Assembly (NCBI RefSeq): GCF_008711325.1 | Contig: NZ_VXDB01000029.1 | Span: 1-35,053 of the forward strand | DNA: 35,053 nt | Direction: 5' to 3' | Origin: Roseibium sediminis | GTDB taxonomy: Bacteria > Pseudomonadota > Alphaproteobacteria > Rhizobiales > Stappiaceae | Shown here: piece by piece, positions 1 through 8,857 of the stretch | How positions within the stretch are numbered: the stretch's first letter is position 1 | How the letters are laid out: the number at the start of each line of letters is the position of its first letter | Translations under genes and position numbers: made by a program | The notes under the pieces: model-generated | The model's database searches: none | What the model saw: the letters and a program-made list of their open reading frames with translations, nothing else | What the model was told of the DNA's origin: nothing

Positions 1-2
1 AA

Positions 3-359
3 AAAGATCTGAAGCACAAAGAAAACCCTTGCAAAAACGGAGCTGTCCACAAATGGCAATGCCCCGTCATGGTATACTTGATGCCGCTGGGTGGGGGGCA
101 TCCACCGCATCAGTTCAATCTGGTAGCCGAGACAAGTTGCGTTCAGTCTTTGAACGTGCTAGAGGCGCTTGTTGTAAGCAAAGCTATGACTGTCGGAGGG
201 AGCTATCTCACCGGTAGTGCGGTAGCTTTTTATTGTTCGCTTCGTAAAGAGTGGGGCGAGGCCAATACGGGATCCCTCATGAATGCTTGCGAAGATATGA
301 CGTGCCTGCGTGCCGCTGGGTTTAAAAACGTTCCTGCAATGCAGGATTTCTGGCAATAG
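3..359 (+). CDS. Unidentified open frame entering from the left edge (partial)
   Basis: One frame is open from the window edge to a TAG at 357-359, giving about 118 residues with no obligatory start inside the window (an internal ATG lies at 69). I do not recognise the product and see no motif, membrane segment or signal peptide. It could be the 3' end of a gene that starts outside the window, a decayed remnant, or a chance open frame. It is on the same strand as the polysaccharide genes and ends about 110 bases before ugd. The composition (many Cys, Met and Gly) is not typical of the neighbours, so I treat it as doubtful. Confidence 0.25.
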   Translation, partial: KDLKHKENPCKNGAVHKWQCPVMVYLMPLGGGHPPHQFNLVAETSCVQSLNVLEALVVSKAMTVGGSYLTGSAVAFYCSLRKEWGEANTGSLMNACEDMTCLRAAGFKNVPAMQDFWQ

Positions 360-468
360 TGCGCTCTGCAAAATTCAATCTCAATCAATTGTCGGCGGTA
401 CGGACCGCACCGCCTATGGCGCGGCGATCCCCGTCCCGCTTCAGACTGACTCGTCTGAGGTTACACGA

Positions 469-1635
469 ATGAAGATCGCTGTCGTCGGCACCGGCTATGT
501 AGGCCTTTCCAACGCTATCCTTCTCGCCCAGCACAATCGCGTGGTGGCGCTCGACATCGTCCCAGAGCGGGTAGAGATGCTCAGCCGAAAGCAGTCGCCA
601 ATCGATGACGCTGAAATCCAAGACTATCTGATCAACCGGCATCTCGATATGCATTGCACACTCGATAAACTCGAAGCCTATGCTGATGCGGACTTTGTCG
701 TAATCGCTACACCTACCGATTACGAGCCGGAGACCAACTACTTCAATACCCACTCTATCGAGGCGGTGATTAGCGACGTCCTAGCCGTCAACCCTCAGGC
801 GGTAATGGTGATCAAGTCGACGGTACCGGTCGGCTACACGAAGCAGATGCGGAGTCGTTTTAGGTGCGACAACATCCTGTTCTCGCCGGAGTTCCTGCGC
901 GAGGGCAAGGCACTCTATGACAACCTACATCCGTCGCGGATCATCGTAGGTGAGCGCTCTGCGCGGGGTCAGGCATTCGCTGATGTACTGCGCCAGGGCG
1001 CCATCAAGTCAGATGTGCCGACGTTGCTTACCAGTAGTGACGAGGCCGAGGCGATCAAGCTGTTCGCCAATACCTACCTCGCAATGAGGGTGGCTTACTT
1101 TAATGAGCTTGACTCCTATGCTGCAATCCACGACCTCGATACCAGGCAGATCATTGAAGGCGTCTGCCTCGACCCCCGTATCGGCAACTACTACAACAAT
1201 CCGTCGTTTGGTTATGGCGGCTACTGCTTGCCCAAGGACACCAAACAGCTGCTTGCCAACTACAACAATGTCCCGCAAAACCTGATACGCGCCGTAGTTG
1301 ATAGCAACACAACGCGCAAGGACTTCATAGCTGACAGCATTCTGCAGCGTCGTCCACGGGTGGTCGGAGTCTATCGTCTTGTGATGAAGGCGGCGTCCGA
1401 CAATTTTCGAACCTCTAGCATCCAAGGCATCATGAAGCGGGTGAAAGCAAAGGGCGTCGAGGTAATCGTCTACGAGCCACTCCTGAGCGAACCTACATTT
1501 TTTAATTCAAGGGTGGTCAATGACCTTTCCGAATTCAAATCTGAGGCCGACGTTATTGTCGTCAACCGCATGGATTGCGAGATCCAAGACGTCGCCAACA
1601 AGGTTTTCAGCCGCGACATTTTTGGGAGCAATTGA
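469..1635 (+). CDS. ugd: UDP-glucose 6-dehydrogenase
   Basis: Oxidises UDP-glucose to UDP-glucuronate with two NAD+ in the cytoplasm, supplying uronic acid for the glycan. The protein is 388 residues, the length of the short enterobacterial Ugd type. It opens with a dinucleotide-binding motif ([11 protein letters not shown]). It carries the family's TPTDY and [14 protein letters not shown] stretches and the catalytic-cysteine motif [14 protein letters not shown] near residues 248-261. The C-terminal domain ([18 protein letters not shown]) is also intact. The frame is open upstream to 310, but homology begins at the ATG at 469, so that start is chosen. The next gene follows after two bases. 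Its natural partner, UDP-glucuronate 4-epimerase, is broken (1638-2012), so UDP-glucuronate may be the end product here unless another epimerase exists elsewhere. Confidence 0.95.
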   Translation: MKIAVVGTGYVGLSNAILLAQHNRVVALDIVPERVEMLSRKQSPIDDAEIQDYLINRHLDMHCTLDKLEAYADADFVVIATPTDYEPETNYFNTHSIEAVISDVLAVNPQAVMVIKSTVPVGYTKQMRSRFRCDNILFSPEFLREGKALYDNLHPSRIIVGERSARGQAFADVLRQGAIKSDVPTLLTSSDEAEAIKLFANTYLAMRVAYFNELDSYAAIHDLDTRQIIEGVCLDPRIGNYYNNPSFGYGGYCLPKDTKQLLANYNNVPQNLIRAVVDSNTTRKDFIADSILQRRPRVVGVYRLVMKAASDNFRTSSIQGIMKRVKAKGVEVIVYEPLLSEPTFFNSRVVNDLSEFKSEADVIVVNRMDCEIQDVANKVFSRDIFGSN

Positions 1636-1637
1636 TC

Positions 1638-2012
1638 ATGAAGATTCTCGTGACTGGTGCTACCGGTTACATCGGCGTCCGTCTCGCAGTGCGCCTGCTG
1701 CGGCAGGCTAACTTCACCTTGGTCAGGGGCGAAATTGCTGATTGCGTCACCGTCGACAGGCTGTTCGACTGTACTAAGCCTCTCAGCAGATCAACAAACT
1801 CGCCGTTCAGTCGGGCTCGGTGAAGAATGTTCACTCATATGTTCAGGCAAACTACAACGACGTCGAGTATCTATGCTGCCTGCAAGAAAGACAACGAGCT
1901 AGTGACTTACACATATAGCCTTCTCTTCAGCTTGCCTATATCGGGATCGCGGTACTTCACGGTCTACGCCCGGTGGGTCAAGTGGCACAAGATATGTATT
2001 GGCCAGATATGA
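1638..2012 (+). pseudogene. Decayed UDP-glucuronate 4-epimerase
   Basis: The ATG at 1638 starts an NAD-dependent epimerase N terminus (MKILVTGATGYIG, a Rossmann GxxGxxG). The frame then breaks near 1780. Homology resumes in another frame at 1784 (KLAVQSG...VHSYVQAN, equivalent to the family's HLAAQAGVR...YVQAN), stopping at 1917-1919. It resumes again in the first frame at about 1870 ([20 protein letters not shown]...RYFTVYARW, equivalent to the [33 protein letters not shown] region), ending at 2010-2012. Intact members are about 330 residues. Here the early substrate region, the segment between YVQAN and the catalytic YxxxK, and the whole C-terminal half are missing. The last bases overlap the start of the permease gene. 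Family assignment rests on recognised motif order, not a database search. Confidence 0.85.
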
Positions 2013-2818
2013 AGACCCTAATCGTAACAGGCGCGTTGCGCTCGATATACGACCACCGCGACCTACTGCGTTCGCTGGTCCGGCGTGAGATAGAGGCCAA
2101 GTATCGCGCAACTACACTCGGCCTTCTGTGGGTAGTGATCTATCCGCTAATGATGTTGGGCGTCTATACTTTCGTTTTTGCCGGTGTGTTCGGTGCCCGC
2201 TGGGGCGACCGCGGCAACTGGACCGATTTTGTGCCGATGCTTTATTGTGGCCTGCTGATACATGCTGTCTTTTCTGAAACAGTCGGCAAGGCTCCCTATC
2301 TAATAGTAAACAATCCAAATTACGTAAAGAAAGTTGTATTTCCGCTTGAGTTGCTGCCGGTCGGTGGCCTGTTGAGCGCCCTGTTTAACGCCGCAATCGG
2401 CTTCGTCCTGCTTCTGCTGATGGCGCTGGTGCTAAAGCAAACCCTGCACTGGACAGTCGTGTTTGTGCCGTTCGCTTTGCTGCCCCTGGTTCTATTCAGC
2501 GTTGGCTTCGCTTGGTTCGTTGCCGCCCTCGGGGTGTTCTTTCGCGACATTGAGCAGCTGATCGGGGTACTGTTGTCGATGCTACTTTTCCTAAGTCCGG
2601 TGTTCTATTCGGTCGAAGCGGCGCCGCCGATCGCGCGGACGCTGCTGCTGATTAATCCATTGACCTATCCAATCGATGAGCTCCGCCACCTGGTGCTACT
2701 CGGCAACTTGCCGCACTGGCAACCGTGGCTTGTCAATACAGTGCTGGGGGCACTTGTGGCTTGGAGCGGCCTGTGGGTGTTCGAGCGCACTCGGCCCGCA
2801 TTCGCCGATGTCGTTTGA
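2009..2818 (+). CDS. wzm: ABC-2 type polysaccharide export permease (Wzm-like)
   Basis: Inner-membrane permease of an O-antigen/capsule ABC exporter. It moves the lipid-linked glycan out of the cytoplasm together with the ATPase encoded just downstream. About 269 residues, the usual Wzm/KpsM/TagG size. The N-terminal amphipathic stretch ([25 protein letters not shown]) is the classic start of the ABC2_membrane family. It is followed by about six hydrophobic segments and the conserved FFRDIEQLI...LSPVFYS and [12 protein letters not shown] motifs. The frame is open to a GTG at 1973 with ATGs at 1994 and 2009. I take 2009 because homology starts there and the upstream codons belong to the epimerase relic. 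The ribosome-binding site is unclear. It overlaps or nearly abuts wzt, as expected for a co-translated pair. Confidence 0.88.
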   Translation: MKTLIVTGALRSIYDHRDLLRSLVRREIEAKYRATTLGLLWVVIYPLMMLGVYTFVFAGVFGARWGDRGNWTDFVPMLYCGLLIHAVFSETVGKAPYLIVNNPNYVKKVVFPLELLPVGGLLSALFNAAIGFVLLLLMALVLKQTLHWTVVFVPFALLPLVLFSVGFAWFVAALGVFFRDIEQLIGVLLSMLLFLSPVFYSVEAAPPIARTLLLINPLTYPIDELRHLVLLGNLPHWQPWLVNTVLGALVAWSGLWVFERTRPAFADVV

Positions 2819-2828
2819 GGATCGCTTG

Positions 2829-4259
2829 ATGCAACAAGATGAATCCGTTATCCGTCTGGAGAACGTCGGCAAGTGCTATCGTATCTTTGCCCGCCCGCAA
2901 GACCGCTTCAAACAGGCACTGCGTGAGCGATTCGGCGGCTTTTTCGGAACGCAGAGCCATGAGCCGCTCTACCGCGAGCACTGGGCTCTGCGAGACGTCA
3001 GTTTTGAGATCGCTCCTGGAGAGGCGGTCGGTATTCTGGGTCGCAATGGTGCCGGCAAGAGCACGTTATTGCAGATCGTAGCTGGTACCTTGCCACCGAC
3101 CACTGGCCAGGTACAGACGGCGGGTCGCATAACTGCGCTATTGGAGCTCGGTAGCGGCTTCAATCCTGAGTTTACCGGCCGCGAGAACGTGTTTCACAAC
3201 GCCCAGATTCTTGGGCTGAGCCGTGAAGAGACCGAGAACAAATATGACGACATCGCCAGCTTCGCTGATATCGGAGAGTTCATTGACCAGCCGGTGAAAA
3301 CCTATAGCTCTGGCATGATGATGCGGCTGGCGTTCGCTGTGCAGACTGCAGTGGAGCCGCGGATCCTCATCGTTGACGAGGCACTGTCAGTCGGGGATAT
3401 GTTCTTCCAGTCGAAGTGCATGGCACGGATCAACAAGCTGGTGGACAGCGGTGTCTCGCTATTGTTCGTCAGTCACGACATAGCTTCCATACGCCATCTG
3501 TGCCGCAGAGCGGTACTGATGGCCAATGGCCGGATGGAATATTTTGGTGATGTCGCTGAGGCCACGTCACGGTACGAGCGACTATACCTTTCCGGATACA
3601 ATGACCGGGCCGCTGCTGGCCGCAGTCTGGGCGACGGCGAAAAAAAGCGCGAAGAGCTTGCATTGAACGTGTTATCGGCTGCGTCGGGAAGTCTCAAGCT
3701 AGAACAGGATGCACGAACAGGCTGTGACCTGCCAGCATTGTCCGAATCCTATCGCCACTACATCAATGACAATCGTGCGTTCGCTGCGCGATGCGGCTTC
3801 CAACGTGTTGGGAATGGCGAAGCGAAGCTGATTAATGTGGTCATGGTAGGCGAGCGCGGTCAGACCGACGAGTTCGAATTCGGCGAACAAGTGGTCCTGT
3901 TGCAGGTGGTAGAGTTCGCCCAAGACACGACTGAGGTTAATGTCTCCTATAAAATCAGGACTAGACAGGGAACCGGCGTAGTATTTGGTGATACGCGCAT
4001 GTTTGGAGATATGAGCCGTTTCTATCGCGCTGGCCGAACCTACGTACTTAGCTGGTCGTTTGAACTCAGGCTTGGCCACGACACCTATTTTGTCCAGAGT
4101 GTACTGGCACATCCTCCGCGCCAAGACGCCGATTGGGAATTCATCGACATGGTGCCACTGTCCAATGAATTGAGGGTGCTGCCTCGCAAAGCGGGGATGA
4201 TCGACGGGTTGGTGGCTTGGAATGCTGACCATTCTGTCTATGCCCTGCCAGAAAGATAA
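2829..4259 (+). CDS. wzt: ABC exporter ATPase with C-terminal glycan-binding domain (Wzt-like)
   Basis: ATPase subunit energising glycan export. The nucleotide-binding domain (about residues 1-260) has Walker A GRNGAGKS (71-78), signature YSSGMMMR (from 159), Walker B ILIVDEALSVGD (D183, E184) and the SHD switch. After a variable linker, residues about 330-476 form a beta-rich domain of the Wzt_C type (VVMVGERGQTDEFEFGE...YKIRTRQGTGVVFGDT). In E. coli O8/O9a Wzt this domain recognises the modified non-reducing end of the glycan before export. ATG 2829 is preferred because GAGG lies eight bases upstream. An ATG at 2808 would overlap the permease. The C-terminal domain implies that export waits for a chain-end mark, plausibly set by one of the methyltransferases nearby (inference). 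Confidence 0.92.
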   Translation: MQQDESVIRLENVGKCYRIFARPQDRFKQALRERFGGFFGTQSHEPLYREHWALRDVSFEIAPGEAVGILGRNGAGKSTLLQIVAGTLPPTTGQVQTAGRITALLELGSGFNPEFTGRENVFHNAQILGLSREETENKYDDIASFADIGEFIDQPVKTYSSGMMMRLAFAVQTAVEPRILIVDEALSVGDMFFQSKCMARINKLVDSGVSLLFVSHDIASIRHLCRRAVLMANGRMEYFGDVAEATSRYERLYLSGYNDRAAAGRSLGDGEKKREELALNVLSAASGSLKLEQDARTGCDLPALSESYRHYINDNRAFAARCGFQRVGNGEAKLINVVMVGERGQTDEFEFGEQVVLLQVVEFAQDTTEVNVSYKIRTRQGTGVVFGDTRMFGDMSRFYRAGRTYVLSWSFELRLGHDTYFVQSVLAHPPRQDADWEFIDMVPLSNELRVLPRKAGMIDGLVAWNADHSVYALPER

Positions 4260-4280
4260 ATGGACAAGAAGGAATGCGCC

Positions 4281-5039
4281 ATGGGATTTATCAGAGCCAA
4301 CATGCTGCCAATACTGCGCGAAGCGAAGCGGCGTCGATTTAGCGGCAAGTTGCTGCTGCTTGGGCAAGGCGACATGTACTTCACGCAATCTCAGCTCATG
4401 CAGATGGCTGAGCTCGTGGGGATCGAGCTCGACAAGTCGATACTGCTGGTGGATGCGAGCAAGCCTGAGTTTAAGGCGAAGGGTTACATAGAGGCGCGCG
4501 AAGTGTTTCTAAAACTCGGATTCTCCGAAGTCGACGCGCTCGATTACTCCAAATTTGAGGGCGCGAACGTCGTACACGACCTAAATTCTGCAGATGTTCC
4601 ACAGCAGTTTATAGGCAGATATGATGCGGTTTTCGATCATGGTACGCTTGAACATGTATTCCACCTGCCCAATGCCCTGCAGTCGATCTTCAAGTTTCTA
4701 AAGGTCGGCGGCCGGCTAGTGATAGGGACTCCCGGCAACGGCTACTTCGACCACGGGTTCTATCAGCTTCAGCCCACCTTGCTGCACGACTACTATTCCG
4801 TCAACCAGTGGGAAATAAATTCGATCAGGATCGTTCATGTGGGTGTCAACCAAGAAAACGACCCGCCATTTTTTACGGACTACTACCCGGGTTCCTTTAA
4901 TTCGATCGGCTATGGTGGCATGGGTGGCGGGTTATACGCAGTCGTTTCCGTAGCAACCAAAGTAGCCGAAACGACCGGCGATAAGATCCCGTATCAAGGC
5001 TATTATGAACGTTTGTCCGGTTGGAGAGATGACTCCTGA
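4281..5039 (+). CDS. SAM-dependent methyltransferase-like protein next to wzt
   Basis: About 252 residues, probably cytoplasmic, with a class I methyltransferase-like layout. There is a loose Gly-containing first strand (LLLLGQGDMYF), an acidic strand end (LLVDAS), and a motif region DHGTLEHVFHLPNAL followed by FKFLKVGGRLVIGTPGNGY. The first Gly-rich loop is weaker than in canonical enzymes, so activity is not certain. An ATG at 4260 directly abuts the wzt stop. ATG 4281 is preferred because AAGGA lies about eight bases before it. Its place directly after wzt resembles loci in which a chain-terminating enzyme sits beside the exporter. A methyl cap read by the Wzt C-terminal domain is a reasonable but unproven role. 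The last 11 bases may overlap the next gene if that gene uses its upstream start. Confidence 0.65.
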   Translation: MGFIRANMLPILREAKRRRFSGKLLLLGQGDMYFTQSQLMQMAELVGIELDKSILLVDASKPEFKAKGYIEAREVFLKLGFSEVDALDYSKFEGANVVHDLNSADVPQQFIGRYDAVFDHGTLEHVFHLPNALQSIFKFLKVGGRLVIGTPGNGYFDHGFYQLQPTLLHDYYSVNQWEINSIRIVHVGVNQENDPPFFTDYYPGSFNSIGYGGMGGGLYAVVSVATKVAETTGDKIPYQGYYERLSGWRDDS

Positions 5040-5070
5040 TTTTTCCTCTAAGAAGTTGGAGTTTTTCCAA

Positions 5071-6243
5071 ATGCTAGAGAAACGACCGGACTACCTTCCG
5101 TTCGGCAAGCCCGACTTCACCGATGAAGAGATTGCCGCTGTGACCCGGGTCATGAAAAGCGGCTGGATCGGCATGGGTCCCGAAACGATCGCCTTTGAAA
5201 CTGAGTTGAGTGAGTATATTGGAGCACCTGAGGTGGTGACGGTCAATTCATGCACGTCGGCCCTGTTTTTGGCGCTTTTGGTTGAGGGAGTTGGTCCTGG
5301 CGATGAAGTCATCGTTCCCAGCCTGACATGGTGCGCGACTGCTAACGCAGCCCTCTATCTCGGGGCAACGCCTGTGCTGTGCGATGTCGACCCAGACACC
5401 ATGAGCGTCACACCAAATACGATCCTGCCGCTGGTTACTTCGCGCACCAAGGCTGTGATCGTGGTGCACTATGGTGGCCTGGCCCTCAATATGGCAGAGC
5501 TGCGTGCTGCCCTGCCCGACCGGATCGCCCTCGTCGAGGACGCGGCGCATGCAATGGGCGCGCGCTACCCCGATGGTACCATGGTCGGTGCGTCCGGCAA
5601 TCCGGTGTGCTTCAGTTTCTACGCCAACAAGAACCTGTCGACCGCAGACGGCGGTGCCGTCGCCCTATTCGATCCAGAAAAAGCCGAGCGCCTGCGCTCC
5701 CTGCGCATGAGCGGGCTTGCCTCGCATGCCTGGTCGCGCTTCCTTAAGCCGTCGTCGGCGTTCTCCTTCGGCATTGCCGAACTCGGCTACAAAATGAACT
5801 TCACCGATCTCCAGGCGTCGATCGGCCGTGTCCAGCTTCGCCGGCTCGCGCATATGGCAGAGGTGAGGAAGCAGCTTGCTGACCGATACGCAAGCAAGCT
5901 CGCCAAGTTGCATAATTTTATCCGTTTTCAGAGTGAAGCCTTAACCTTACGGCACGCTCGTCATTTGCTCGTCGCCTTCTTCGAGCTGCACGACATAGGT
6001 ATTGATCGCGACGAACTGGTGCTGGCGCTCCGAGCGCAGAACATCGGCGCTAGCGTGCACTACGGTCCTCTTCACCTGCAGCCGCTTTATTGTCGGGCAG
6101 ATGCTGCACCGTTGCCCAACACCGACCTGCTCCATCGGGGCATAGTCACGTTGCCGATCAGCGCAGCCATGACCATGGAAGATGTGGACTACGTTTGTGC
6201 GCATCTGGAAACCATCTTGATGCAAAAGAGAAAGACGCGATGA
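5071..6243 (+). CDS. DegT/DnrJ/EryC1 family PLP-dependent sugar aminotransferase
   Basis: Transfers an amino group to a keto-sugar nucleotide, giving an amino-deoxy sugar. About 390 residues, normal for the family. Visible motifs: PFGKPDFTDEEIAAVTRVMKSGW at the N terminus, NSCTSALFLAL, GDEVIVPSLTWCATANA, LVEDAAHAMGA, and the PLP Schiff-base lysine in SFYANKNLSTADGG (K187 from this start). The lysine separates it from the His-containing ColD-type dehydratases. GGAG lies nine bases before ATG 5071. An ATG at 5029 in the same frame is also possible and would overlap the previous gene by 11 bases. The stop overlaps the start of the radical SAM gene (ATGA). The exact keto-sugar is unknown. No dedicated 4,6-dehydratase other than Gmd is present, so a GDP-4-keto-6-deoxymannose-derived amino sugar (perosamine-like) is one possibility. 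Confidence 0.9.
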   Translation: MLEKRPDYLPFGKPDFTDEEIAAVTRVMKSGWIGMGPETIAFETELSEYIGAPEVVTVNSCTSALFLALLVEGVGPGDEVIVPSLTWCATANAALYLGATPVLCDVDPDTMSVTPNTILPLVTSRTKAVIVVHYGGLALNMAELRAALPDRIALVEDAAHAMGARYPDGTMVGASGNPVCFSFYANKNLSTADGGAVALFDPEKAERLRSLRMSGLASHAWSRFLKPSSAFSFGIAELGYKMNFTDLQASIGRVQLRRLAHMAEVRKQLADRYASKLAKLHNFIRFQSEALTLRHARHLLVAFFELHDIGIDRDELVLALRAQNIGASVHYGPLHLQPLYCRADAAPLPNTDLLHRGIVTLPISAAMTMEDVDYVCAHLETILMQKRKTR

Positions 6244-7244
6244 CCCAGTCAGTATCGGATACCAGCAGCTACGGTTTCGGAGGGCGCCTCACCGCCGATT
6301 TCCCATCGCAGATCATCATGGATATCACCGAGGTGTGCAATCTCGCATGCACACACTGCCCACATCCGATCTTCGCCAAATCTGAACACTACGCTGGCCG
6401 ACATCTTGATCCAGCGCTGAACGAGAAAATGGTCGAAGAAGTGCGCGATCATGGTCAAGGCCGGACCAAATATATTCGCTATACCAGCAACGGCGAACCA
6501 TTGGTTCACCCCAACGGCTACGATCTTATTCAGCATGCTGTCGACCATTCGGGCGTATACGTAACGCTGACCACTAACGGCAAAATCATGAACGAGAAGC
6601 GGACTCAGAAACTGCTTGAATCCGGCGTTCACATGATCGACATCAGCATCGATGCGTTCAAACCTGAGACTTATGCTGCCATCCGGGTCAACGGCAATCT
6701 CGATGTGACGCGGGCGAACGTTCTGCGGCTTATCAGTTGGGTCAAGGAGTCGAAAGCCACGACCAAAGTGGTCGTGAGCTTCGTCGAACAACCACAAAAC
6801 ACTGCCGAAATCGTAGATTTCGACCGGTTCTGGCGTGATCAGGGGGTAGACTATGTTGTGGTTCGGCGACTGCATTCTCATTCTGGAGCCGTCGAGGGTG
6901 CGGCGCAGGCACTCAAGGACGGTTCCAAACAGCTGAATCGGCGACCGTGCCTGTACCCTTGGGAGCGCGTTACAATCAACGCGCGTGGAGATATTGCTTT
7001 TTGCCCGACTGACTGGGTGCACGGCTCCTATGTGGCCGACTATCGCACAACGACAATTCGTGAAGAGTGGCAGAGCGCCTTCTATCAGTCTTTGCGTCGC
7101 GCTCATCTCACCAACGATTACGCCAAGCATGCATTTTGCGGCAATTGTCCTGACTGGGCGGCTACCCGTTGGCCGCACGAGGGCCGGAGCTACGCCGATA
7201 TGATCGAAGATATCCTGGATAGCGAGGAATCGAAGAATGTCTGA
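6240..7244 (+). CDS. Radical SAM protein with SPASM-like C-terminal domain
   Basis: 334 residues. It starts at the ATG at 6240, which overlaps the aminotransferase stop (ATGA). The radical SAM cluster motif is CNLACTHC (C33, C37, C40), followed by strand and Gly features of the fold (SNGEPLVHPN, TLTTNGKIM, ISIDAFKPETY). The C-terminal region has a SPASM-like set of cysteines: RPCLYPW, FCPTDW and CGNCPDW. This would hold an auxiliary Fe-S cluster. Such proteins do radical chemistry on peptides, sugars or other small molecules. The translational coupling to a sugar aminotransferase argues for a nucleotide-sugar or glycan substrate, but no reaction can be assigned. It overlaps the next methyltransferase by eight bases. 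Confidence 0.88.
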   Translation: MTQSVSDTSSYGFGGRLTADFPSQIIMDITEVCNLACTHCPHPIFAKSEHYAGRHLDPALNEKMVEEVRDHGQGRTKYIRYTSNGEPLVHPNGYDLIQHAVDHSGVYVTLTTNGKIMNEKRTQKLLESGVHMIDISIDAFKPETYAAIRVNGNLDVTRANVLRLISWVKESKATTKVVVSFVEQPQNTAEIVDFDRFWRDQGVDYVVVRRLHSHSGAVEGAAQALKDGSKQLNRRPCLYPWERVTINARGDIAFCPTDWVHGSYVADYRTTTIREEWQSAFYQSLRRAHLTNDYAKHAFCGNCPDWAATRWPHEGRSYADMIEDILDSEESKNV

Positions 7245-7956
7245 AACAACGCAGCCTATCGCAAGTCAGATCGAAACAGCCGTAGGTAGCATTCCCGGTT
7301 GGTCACCGATCGATCAACTTCTGACGCTCTTTACTCTCACCTTCGCTTCCGCAAATATCGGAGGTGACGTGCTGGAACTAGGGTCTTGGTGTGGGAGATC
7401 GGCGGTGGCGCTCGGGATGGCCGCACGCCTATCTGGGAACACGCGGGTCCATTGCATTGACCTCTTTCCGGACAAAGATGACTGGTATCGAAATGAGGAC
7501 GGAACATTTTCCTTCAGCGTCACACTCGCCGGAAAGAAGTACGGAGCCTATCAAGACCAAACCGTCTGGGCGGAACCCTATCATCGAGATATTGTGCCCG
7601 TGTACCAGCGTTACGGCGGCACACTTGATGCGTTCAAGGAGGCCATGCGGGTGAATGGGCTGTCGGATCTGGTTACACCCTATCGCGCCGATATGGAGAC
7701 GTTCGCTGCGACGGCTCCTTCCGACCTCAAGCTACGCCTCGCCTTCATAGATGGTGATCACAATTACGATGCTGTCTGTAATGAGATCCGGCTTATCGAA
7801 CGTTTTCTGCTGCCCGGTGGCTGGATCTGTTTCGATGATGCCTTCTCTTCGTACGAAGGTGTCAACAGGGCGATCCTTTCCGAGCTTGTTGAAAGCGGGC
7901 GATACTGTCAATTCCAGCAGATGACGCGCAAGCTGTTTGTTGCCAGAAAGCGCTAG
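7237..7956 (+). CDS. Class I SAM-dependent methyltransferase (Methyltransf_24-like)
   Basis: 239 residues. SAM-binding motif I is GGDVLELGSWCGRSAVALG near residues 41-59. The acidic residue ending strand 2 is in VHCIDLFPDK, and the metal/active-site style motif LRLAFIDGDHNYDAV is followed by LLPGGWICFDDAF. This is the layout of the small Methyltransf_24/cephalosporin-hydroxylase-like group, often sugar or small-molecule O-methyltransferases with a divalent metal. GAGGA lies about nine bases before the ATG. The gene overlaps the radical SAM gene by eight bases, so the two are probably co-translated. The acceptor is unknown. Confidence 0.82.
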   Translation: MSETTQPIASQIETAVGSIPGWSPIDQLLTLFTLTFASANIGGDVLELGSWCGRSAVALGMAARLSGNTRVHCIDLFPDKDDWYRNEDGTFSFSVTLAGKKYGAYQDQTVWAEPYHRDIVPVYQRYGGTLDAFKEAMRVNGLSDLVTPYRADMETFAATAPSDLKLRLAFIDGDHNYDAVCNEIRLIERFLLPGGWICFDDAFSSYEGVNRAILSELVESGRYCQFQQMTRKLFVARKR

Positions 7957-8086
7957 TGCTATTCAGAGTATCTGAGTTCCGCGGGTCACGCGGTGGCGGA
8001 AACTTTTCCTGAGAATCAACGGATATTATTGCCACGCAAGGGTTTTCCCGAACCGAAAACCAACCTCAACATGGAGCAATGCCGCT

Positions 8087-8857
8087 ATGAGCGATTTGTC
8101 TGAAAGACACGAGCCAGAAAAGCGACAGCGGGATGCGCTGGAAAAATTATTCTCTCAAACTCAGCTAAGTCCCTTCGATTTATTTAGAAATTTTCCCGTG
8201 GTGACGCCGCGCTTTAACTTGGCCCGCTTTCTGGCACACTATGAAATCTTCAAGAAAATAATAGACGTTCCGGGCGTCATCGTTGATCTCGGTGTGTATC
8301 GAGGTTCATCCACATTCACATGGGCAAAGCTTTGTGAAATCTTCTGCCCGACTGACATCCGTAAGACGGTTGTCGGTTTCGACACGTTCACCGGCTTTGC
8401 CAAGCTGAGCGCCGAAGATGGTCCAGAGAACCCTGAGCAAGATGTCATTGAAGGCGGATATTTTGGTGGAGACAGCGTGGAATGCGATCTTGCTCTAGCC
8501 CAGAAAGCCATGAACTTCGACCGACATCTGCGGCACAAGGACCGCATCCAGTTCGTAAAGGGCGACGTCTGCGAAACGATCCCGAAATTTGTGGAGGAAA
8601 GGGGCGACGGACTGCGCATTTCTTTGCTCAACCTTGATCTCGATCTATACGAGCCTACAGCTGTGGCGCTTGAGCATATGGTACCTCGTATGGCGCGAGG
8701 TGGTATTATCGTAGTTGATGAATATGCAGTAGATACCTTCGGTGGCGAAAGTCGAGCCGTCGACGAGTATTTCATCCGGTGTTTTGGCAAGAGGCCTCGC
8801 GTCGTCAAGTTTCCATGGCACAGCAATCCCACCGGCTATATCGAGGTGGACTGGTGA
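8087..8857 (+). CDS. TylF/macrocin-type O-methyltransferase
   Basis: 256 residues. It resembles the TylF (macrocin 3''-O-methyltransferase) family, which methylates sugar hydroxyls with a Mg2+ ion. Supporting stretches are VIVDLGVYRGSSTFTWA, VVGFDTFTGF, GGYFGGDSVE, LLNLDLDLYEPT and MARGGIIVVDEYA. The paired aspartates around LDLDLYEPT and VDEY are the expected metal ligands. GGAG lies ten bases before the ATG. 130 bases without a recognised gene separate it from the previous methyltransferase. Its stop overlaps the GTG start of the next gene (GTGA), so the WbqC-like protein is probably translationally coupled to it. Confidence 0.88.
   Translation: MSDLSERHEPEKRQRDALEKLFSQTQLSPFDLFRNFPVVTPRFNLARFLAHYEIFKKIIDVPGVIVDLGVYRGSSTFTWAKLCEIFCPTDIRKTVVGFDTFTGFAKLSAEDGPENPEQDVIEGGYFGGDSVECDLALAQKAMNFDRHLRHKDRIQFVKGDVCETIPKFVEERGDGLRISLLNLDLDLYEPTAVALEHMVPRMARGGIIVVDEYAVDTFGGESRAVDEYFIRCFGKRPRVVKFPWHSNPTGYIEVDW

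Noticed and set aside
3699..4388. 229-codon - strand frame
   Set aside because: Opposite the Wzt C-terminal domain and the start of the next gene; no motif and no ribosome-binding site.
6249..7178. 309-codon open frame on the - strand
   Set aside because: It lies entirely opposite the radical SAM gene, whose motifs are clear; it is a codon-bias shadow.
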